Under the pieces are notes generated by a model. That model searched no databases. It had not been told where the DNA came from and saw nothing but the letters and a program-made list of their open reading frames with translations. Of a stretch of DNA of 64,000 nt, positions 59,620 through 64,000 are shown one piece after another. Source of the stretch: Pseudomonadota bacterium (GTDB lineage Bacteria; Pseudomonadota; Alphaproteobacteria; Rhizobiales; Rhizobiaceae); assembly GCA_023451735.1 (NCBI GenBank), contig JAEXYH010000062.1, forward strand, positions 1-64,000. The letters are read 5' to 3'. A program made the translations under genes and the position numbers. Numbering within the stretch: position 1 is the stretch's first letter; the number at the start of each line of letters is the position of its first letter.

Positions 59620-60447
59620 TCATCCTTTGACGGCGCCGAGAGTGAGGCCGGAAACGAGCCAGCGCTGGACCAGAATGGCGAGCACCAGGGGCGGCAGCGC
59701 GATCAGCGTTGCAGCGGCCATCAGCGATCCCCATTGGGTGGACCCCTCCCCGACGAAATTGAATGCGGCGGCGATCAGCGTCTTGGTGTCGGAATTCGAC
59801 AGCACCAGCGCGAAGAGGAAGAAATTCCAGGAGAAGACGAAGGCGAGGATGGACGACACGGCGATGCCCGAGCCGACCAGCGGTATCGCGATCCTCCACA
59901 GAACCCGGGGTACCGAGCAGCCGTCGATCTGCGCCGCCTCGAAGACGCTGCGCGGGATATTATCGAAGAAGGGCAGCAGCACCCAGATGACGATCGGCAT
60001 GGTGATGACCGCATGGCTGAGGATGAGCGCCGTATAGGAACCGATCAGGCCGACCTCGCGGAACATGATGTACCAAGGCAGAAGGAAGAGCGTTCCCGGC
60101 GCCATGCGGGCCGCAAGCGTCAGGATGGCCGGCCAGGTAACCCGCGACCAGGAGACGGCGAAGGCTGCCGGAATGCCGAAGATGAGGCCGAGCAGCGTCG
60201 AACCGATGGTGACGACGAAACTGTTGACGGCATAGGAGAGGAACGGCGTCGTTTCCCAGAGAATGGTGTAGTTCTCGAAGGTCGGCTGGAAGATCAGCGT
60301 CGGCGGATAGGAGGTCACCTCGAAGGATGGTTTGAAGGAGGAGAGCACCATCCACACGGTCGGCGCCAGGATCAGGATGCCGGCAATGGTGAGTTGGATC
60401 GTGTTCAGCCAGTGGAGCCAGCGATCGGATTGTTGGGTTCCGTTCAT
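59620..60447 (-). CDS. CUT1 ABC transporter permease (MalG-like)
   Basis: A 275-residue permease with the first span at about 14-34 and six in total. The EAA loop FEAAQIDGCSVPRVLWRIAIP near residue 168 and the WLVSGLTLGAVKG C-terminus are typical. It follows the MalF-type gene by 10 bp; the C-terminal codons run up to the zinc dehydrogenase gene. It forms the pore of the sugar importer of this operon. The 900-codon opposite-strand frame crossing here (57227-60037) is a shadow. Confidence 0.95.
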   Translation of the reverse strand: MNGTQQSDRWLHWLNTIQLTIAGILILAPTVWMVLSSFKPSFEVTSYPPTLIFQPTFENYTILWETTPFLSYAVNSFVVTIGSTLLGLIFGIPAAFAVSWSRVTWPAILTLAARMAPGTLFLLPWYIMFREVGLIGSYTALILSHAVITMPIVIWVLLPFFDNIPRSVFEAAQIDGCSVPRVLWRIAIPLVGSGIAVSSILAFVFSWNFFLFALVLSNSDTKTLIAAAFNFVGEGSTQWGSLMAAATLIALPPLVLAILVQRWLVSGLTLGAVKG

Positions 60448-60457
60448 CGTCTTCTCC

Positions 60458-61333
60458 TTACCAGGCCACGGCGGCGCGCAGGCGGTTGAGCATCAGGACG
60501 GCGACGAGCACGATGGCCGACAGCGTGATCATCAGCGCGCTTGCGTAACCGATGTTGAAGAACTCGAAGCCGACGCGGAAACCGTAGATGTTGAGCGTGT
60601 TCGACGCATTACCGGGCCCGCCCTGAGTGGTGATGTAGATGATGTCGAAGAAACGCAGGAGATCGACGCTGCGCAGCACCGCTGCGGTGACGATGGTCGG
60701 TAGGAGCAGCGGCAGCGTGATCTTCCAGAAGATGCGGGCCGGCGACGCGCCGTCGATCTGGGCGGCCTCGTAGACGCTCGGCGGCAGCGACTGCAGCCCT
60801 CCGAGCACGATCAGCGCGACGTAGGGCGCCCATTGCCAGGTATCGATCAGGGCGACGGTCGGGATGACCCAGGTCGGCGAGGCCAGCCATTCGGAGGCCG
60901 GCAGGCCCGCCGCTTCCAGGAGATAGTTGGCCGCGCCGAGCGATGGATCGAGGATGACGAGCCACATCATGCCGGCCACGACCGGCGGCATCATAAAGGG
61001 CGAGATCAAGAGCGAGCGCAGGAAGCCGGAAAGCTTCTTCGAATGGAACAGCAGCATGGCGAGCCAGATGCCGAAGACGAGCTGCAGGATCATCGAGAGG
61101 ATGTAGAGCGCTAAGGTGACGTAGAGCCCGTTCCAGAACTCGCCGTCCTTCGCCAGCGTCGAGTAATTCGACAGGCCGGCAAAGCTTGCCTCGCCGCTGC
61201 TGGAGAAGGACTGGAACCCGAGCCAGATCGTATAGACGACCGGGAAGGCGATCATCGCGACGGTGAAGATGACCGCCGGTGCCGACAAGGCCGCAAGCTG
61301 CCGTCCCTGGCTGTCGTTCAAGCCTGGTTTCAT
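60458..61333 (-). CDS. CUT1 ABC transporter permease (MalF-like)
   Basis: A 291-residue permease starting MKPGLNDSQGRQLAALSAPA with spans from about 18-38. The EAA loop YEAAQIDGASPARIFWKITLP near residue 189 is intact. The ATG at 61333 is 9 nt from a GGAG; M at 61351 is also open but less likely. It lies 92 bp after the binding-protein gene; this gap contains two small hairpins (61343-61385). Pore subunit with the permease at 59620. Confidence 0.94.
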   Translation of the reverse strand: MKPGLNDSQGRQLAALSAPAVIFTVAMIAFPVVYTIWLGFQSFSSSGEASFAGLSNYSTLAKDGEFWNGLYVTLALYILSMILQLVFGIWLAMLLFHSKKLSGFLRSLLISPFMMPPVVAGMMWLVILDPSLGAANYLLEAAGLPASEWLASPTWVIPTVALIDTWQWAPYVALIVLGGLQSLPPSVYEAAQIDGASPARIFWKITLPLLLPTIVTAAVLRSVDLLRFFDIIYITTQGGPGNASNTLNIYGFRVGFEFFNIGYASALMITLSAIVLVAVLMLNRLRAAVAW

Positions 61334-61342
61334 GAAGGGTTC

Positions 61343-61385
61343 TCCAATCACGTTCGGGGATTGGACGACCCTGCTCTTGGCAGGG
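61343..61385 (-). other. Intercistronic hairpins after binding-protein gene
   Basis: Two stems: TCCAATC (61343-61349) with GATTGGA (61359-61365), and CCCTGC (61369-61374) with GCAGGG (61380-61385). They occupy the gap between binding-protein stop and permease start on the minus strand. As with the other importers in this window, they could limit readthrough or stabilise the receptor message. Confidence 0.5.
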
Positions 61386-61425
61386 GCGCGACTTATTCTG
61401 GTGTATTCAGATTGCTCGGTTCAGA

Positions 61426-62721
61426 TCACTTGCGGGCGATCAGGCCGTCGAGCGCGCTGTCGGCTGCAGCGCAGGCCTCTGCGACCGGACGCTGGTCGAG
61501 GAGCACGTCCTGCACCGCCTGGCCGATGTAATCGCGGGATTCAGGATTGGCGACGATCGGGTAGCCGACCTCCGACGATCCCTTCGAGGCAAGTTCGTCC
61601 AGCGCCGCCTGCCAGCTGGCACGGACGGGAGCCTCCGAAATCCATTTGTTGTATTCCGGATCATCGGAAACCGACGTGCGTGGTGCGGCGATGCCCTGGA
61701 TCGCCAGACGCTTCTGCATTTCCGGGCTGGACGCCCATTGCACGAAGTACCAGGCAGCATCTTTCTTGGCGCTGTTGGCGGAAATTGCCAGTCCCCAACC
61801 GATCGCGGTCGGAACGCTACCGGCCTCACCTTGAGGCAAGGGCATGACGTCGGTGTCGTTGAGCCGCTCGCCGCCTTCCATGATTGTACGCAGCTCATTG
61901 GAGGATTCAAAAGCCATCGCGGCCCGGCCGGCGCGATAGAGCGCTGAAATCTGGTAGAAGCTATAGTTGGACGAACCGGGTGGGCCGAAGTCCTTGAGCA
62001 GACCGCCATAATAGCTGATCGCCTTCTGCCCGGCTGGCGCGCACAGCGCCGACTTGCCGTCGACGATATACTGACCGCCCATGTTATGAAGTACGTTGCT
62101 GAACGTATAGGCGAGCGCGGCCTTCAATCCTCGCGAACTGATCGGCGTCATTCCGCTTTCGCATTCGCTGATCTTCTTGGCGGCCGCGGCAAGATCATCG
62201 AGAGACGCGGGTTTGGCGATGCCGCATTTCTGGAAGATATCGGTCCTGTAATAGAGAAGCGGCCCTTCGAGGTTGAGCGGCACGCTCGTGAGCTTGCCGT
62301 CGAAGGTTGCCGCCTTGACGAGCGCTGGGCTGATGCCGCCAAAATCGTAGTCGGGTGCGACGTCCTTCTGCACATAGGCCGAAAGATCCGCGTACCAGCC
62401 AGATGCGGCGAACTGCTGCCCCTCGCGCGAGGCCAGCGTCATGAAGACGTCGACTTCGTCGCTCCTGGAGTTGAGCACGGTCACCAGACGTTGGCGCATC
62501 TGCTGTTCCTGATAGGAATCGACCTTGAGTGTGATGCCCGTCAGCTCGGTGAATTCATCCTTGTAGGACAAAAGAGCCTGCGACCATGGATTATTATTAG
62601 CGAGAAATGAAATCGTCTCACCGTCATGCGCTTTCCAGTCAAACGCTAGAGCAGGACTAACCGCCCCCACGGTGAATGCGCAGGATGCAAATAGAATGCG
62701 GACTGCGGAGATTTTCGTCAT
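61426..62721 (-). CDS. CUT1 ABC transporter substrate-binding protein (family 1)
   Basis: A 431-residue extracellular solute-binding protein. MTKISAVRILFASCAFTVGAVSPALA is a Sec signal peptide cut after residue 26. The mature start FDWKAHDGETISFLANNNPWS and MRQRLVTVLNSRSDEVDVFM are typical of family 1 sugar receptors. ATG 62721 follows GGAGGAAAG; the longer frame to 62847 covers the control region. It is the first gene of the large operon for sulfatase 2 and sugar catabolism. A perfect LacI-type palindrome (62807-62822) lies 86 bp upstream. Ligand unknown; a sulfated or amphiphilic sugar is predicted from context. Confidence 0.94.
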   Translation of the reverse strand: MTKISAVRILFASCAFTVGAVSPALAFDWKAHDGETISFLANNNPWSQALLSYKDEFTELTGITLKVDSYQEQQMRQRLVTVLNSRSDEVDVFMTLASREGQQFAASGWYADLSAYVQKDVAPDYDFGGISPALVKAATFDGKLTSVPLNLEGPLLYYRTDIFQKCGIAKPASLDDLAAAAKKISECESGMTPISSRGLKAALAYTFSNVLHNMGGQYIVDGKSALCAPAGQKAISYYGGLLKDFGPPGSSNYSFYQISALYRAGRAAMAFESSNELRTIMEGGERLNDTDVMPLPQGEAGSVPTAIGWGLAISANSAKKDAAWYFVQWASSPEMQKRLAIQGIAAPRTSVSDDPEYNKWISEAPVRASWQAALDELASKGSSEVGYPIVANPESRDYIGQAVQDVLLDQRPVAEACAAADSALDGLIARK

Positions 62722-62806
62722 GCTTTCCTCCACTTCGCCGCCATTTGGCGGTTTCCAACGCTCCTCCTCGAGCGACATGACCGAGCGTTTCTCCCGAACC
62801 CTAGCC

Positions 62807-62822
62807 ATGTAACCGGTTACAT
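62807..62822. promoter_or_regulatory. Perfect 16-bp palindrome, LacI-family operator
   Basis: ATGTAACCGGTTACAT is a perfect 16-bp dyad with the CG centre (AACCGGTT core) typical of LacI family operators. It lies between the divergent importer/catabolic operon (start 62721) and the LacI gene (start 62954), 86 bp from one start and 132 bp from the other. It is probably bound by the LacI protein encoded at 62954. Confidence 0.75.
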
Positions 62823-62953
62823 AGACCTGCCTTTGCTCTGCTGTCAATCATGATGTTCGGCATAATTTATCTTTGCAATGCAGCATCATATTCGTTTGAC
62901 AAAGAGGAGAAAGCCGTCGCTAAGCTGATGTAACGTTGCAAGCGGATCGACCT

Positions 62954-63979
62954 ATGGATGGCGAAAAAGAAAAGACGGGAATACGGGCGATAGCGCGGCT
63001 TTCAGGCGTATCCACAGCGACAGTCTCGCGTGCGCTCAACAATCCCCAGAGCGTCAGCGAGGAGTTGCGGCTGCGCATCCAGTCCATCGTTGACCAGACC
63101 GGATATGTGCCGCATGGCATGGCGCGCGCCCTTTCGAGCAACCGCACCCGCACGATCGGCGCCATTATCCCCACGATCGACAACGCCATGTTCGCGCGCG
63201 GCATCGAAGCATTGCAGAAATACCTCTCGACGCGCGGCTACATGCTCATTCTCGCCACCAATGGCTATGACATCGATGTTGAACTTGAACAGGCCCGCAA
63301 TCTCGTCGGCCGCGGCATCGATGGATTAATCCTGCGCGGCGACTGTCATCATCAGGCATTGAAGGATCTCCTCATCGCCCGCAACATCCCCTCCATCAAT
63401 GTCGGCGTCTACAATCCGAATGGCGCCTCGGCCAGCATCGGCGTTGACAATGAGGCAGCCGCCTATCGGGCAATGATGCATCTGATCTCACTAGGACATG
63501 AAAAAATTGGTGTCGTCAGCGCACTGCAGCGAAACAATGACCGGGCAAGCGCCCGTATCCGCGGGTTCCGGCGCGCCCTGACGGAAAACGGCCTGGATCT
63601 CCCTGACCGTTGGCATATCGAAGTCCGCTACACGCTCGACGATGCGCGAGAAGCAGCCCGGCAAGTGCTGGCAGGGGATAACCCTCCGACGGCCATCGCA
63701 TGTGGCAATGATGTCTTGGCCTATGGCGTCATGCTCGAAGCCGAACGAAGGGGTATGCACGTTCCCCGAGATCTCTCGGTCGTCGGCTTCGACGACTTGG
63801 ATTGGAGTCGGCACCTCAGACCGGCTCTCACGACCCTGCATGTACCGACCGACGTGACATGGAAAGGCGCTGGAGAATATCTGCTCGCAACCTTGGATGG
63901 GCATAGAGTGCCCAGCCACTACGAGATCGATTATTCCCTGATCATTCGCGAGTCGACCTGTGCGCCGGATGAGAAATGA
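62954..63979 (+). CDS. LacI family transcriptional regulator
   Basis: A 341-residue LacI/GalR regulator: HTH GIRAIARLSGVSTATVSRAL (residues 9-28), hinge GYVPHGMARALSSNRT, then the effector domain to about 335 with GAIIPTIDNAMFARGIEAL and VVGFDDLDWSRHLRPALTTL. ATG 62954 has a weak ribosome site; TTG 62936 is in frame. It is divergent from the sugar importer operon, and the palindrome at 62807-62822 is its probable operator. It may also regulate the sulfatase 2 end of the operon through read-through. Confidence 0.92.
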   Translation: MDGEKEKTGIRAIARLSGVSTATVSRALNNPQSVSEELRLRIQSIVDQTGYVPHGMARALSSNRTRTIGAIIPTIDNAMFARGIEALQKYLSTRGYMLILATNGYDIDVELEQARNLVGRGIDGLILRGDCHHQALKDLLIARNIPSINVGVYNPNGASASIGVDNEAAAYRAMMHLISLGHEKIGVVSALQRNNDRASARIRGFRRALTENGLDLPDRWHIEVRYTLDDAREAARQVLAGDNPPTAIACGNDVLAYGVMLEAERRGMHVPRDLSVVGFDDLDWSRHLRPALTTLHVPTDVTWKGAGEYLLATLDGHRVPSHYEIDYSLIIRESTCAPDEK

Positions 63980-64000
63980 GATCCCTAGGTCTTGAAGGTA

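Noticed and set aside
57227..60037. 936-codon open frame on the plus strand
   Set aside because: Antisense to the kinase, ATPase, zinc dehydrogenase and permease genes, all of which have intact motifs; no domain is recognisable in it.
1..64000. CRISPR arrays, tRNA or rRNA genes, IS ends, replication origin
   Set aside because: No regularly spaced direct repeats, cloverleaf-like sequences, transposase frames or repABC/parAB-type genes were seen on either strand.

Overview
The window looks like a piece of a large accessory replicon (megaplasmid or chromid) or an accessory chromosomal region of a Rhizobiales bacterium of the Rhizobium/Agrobacterium/Ensifer type. I infer this from the family mix: many ABC importers with dedicated catabolic enzymes, LacI/IclR/GntR/LysR regulators, a DUF6481 gene beside a cold-shock gene, and a rhizobial-style codon and GC pattern. 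No rRNA, tRNA, CRISPR array, phage, IS element or replication origin was recognised. Nearly everything is catabolic and each transport operon carries its own regulator. At least five broken genes (two Fic fragments, an NAD(P)-binding SDR, an aldo/keto reductase, a short SDR remnant) point to an actively eroding accessory region.

Region 1 (1-13,099) is a carbohydrate or sugar-acid locus around an IclR regulator. A long minus-strand operon runs from a mannonate-dehydratase-like enzyme through a complete CUT1 importer (binding protein, two permeases, ATPase), an aldo/keto reductase, two VOC proteins and two xylose-isomerase-like TIM-barrel enzymes, and continues past the left edge. The divergent operon carries the IclR gene, an enolase-superfamily dehydratase, two Gfo/Idh/MocA dehydrogenases and a UPF0303 protein. 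The intergenic region holds AAGTTC/GAACTT inverted repeats that look like the IclR operator.

Region 2 (13,184-20,655) holds a Fic fragment, a cytosine-deaminase-like amidohydrolase, an NTF2-like protein, a GntR/FCD regulator, an NMT1/THI5-type ABC importer and a gamma-glutamyltransferase-like enzyme. A TGYATGCA motif at three control regions suggests one GntR regulon. Region 3 (20,731-21,493) is a DUF6481 gene and a cold-shock gene, followed by about 680 bp with nothing recognised. Region 4 (22,178-32,227) is an eight-gene operon for uptake (Dpp/Opp-type importer, AbrB-like membrane protein) and hydrolysis (two amidases) of an amide or peptide-like compound, with a divergent LysR gene. Region 5 (32,302-44,329) is mixed: a dead Fic gene, LysR with a DJ-1/PfpI protein, a frameshifted SDR, a UlaG-like metallohydrolase, a periplasmic PaoABC-type molybdenum aldehyde oxidoreductase with a co-transcribed AraC regulator, a Gfo/Idh gene and a dead aldo/keto reductase.

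Region 6 (44,506-63,979) is the most interesting. It holds two type I (formylglycine, Cys-type) sulfatases, the formylglycine-generating enzyme that would mature them, a sulfonate/arylsulfate-type ABC importer in the operon of sulfatase 1, a TauE/SafE-type exporter, a complete CUT1 sugar importer, and a catabolic set: zinc alcohol dehydrogenase, a PfkB kinase that resembles sulfofructose kinase YihV, a LacD/YihT-type aldolase, an SDR and an enolase-superfamily dehydratase. LacI regulators sit at both ends, and a perfect 16-bp LacI-type palindrome precedes the sugar importer. I read it as an integrated system for taking up, desulfating and degrading a sulfated (or sulfonated) carbohydrate; the substrate cannot be determined from sequence.
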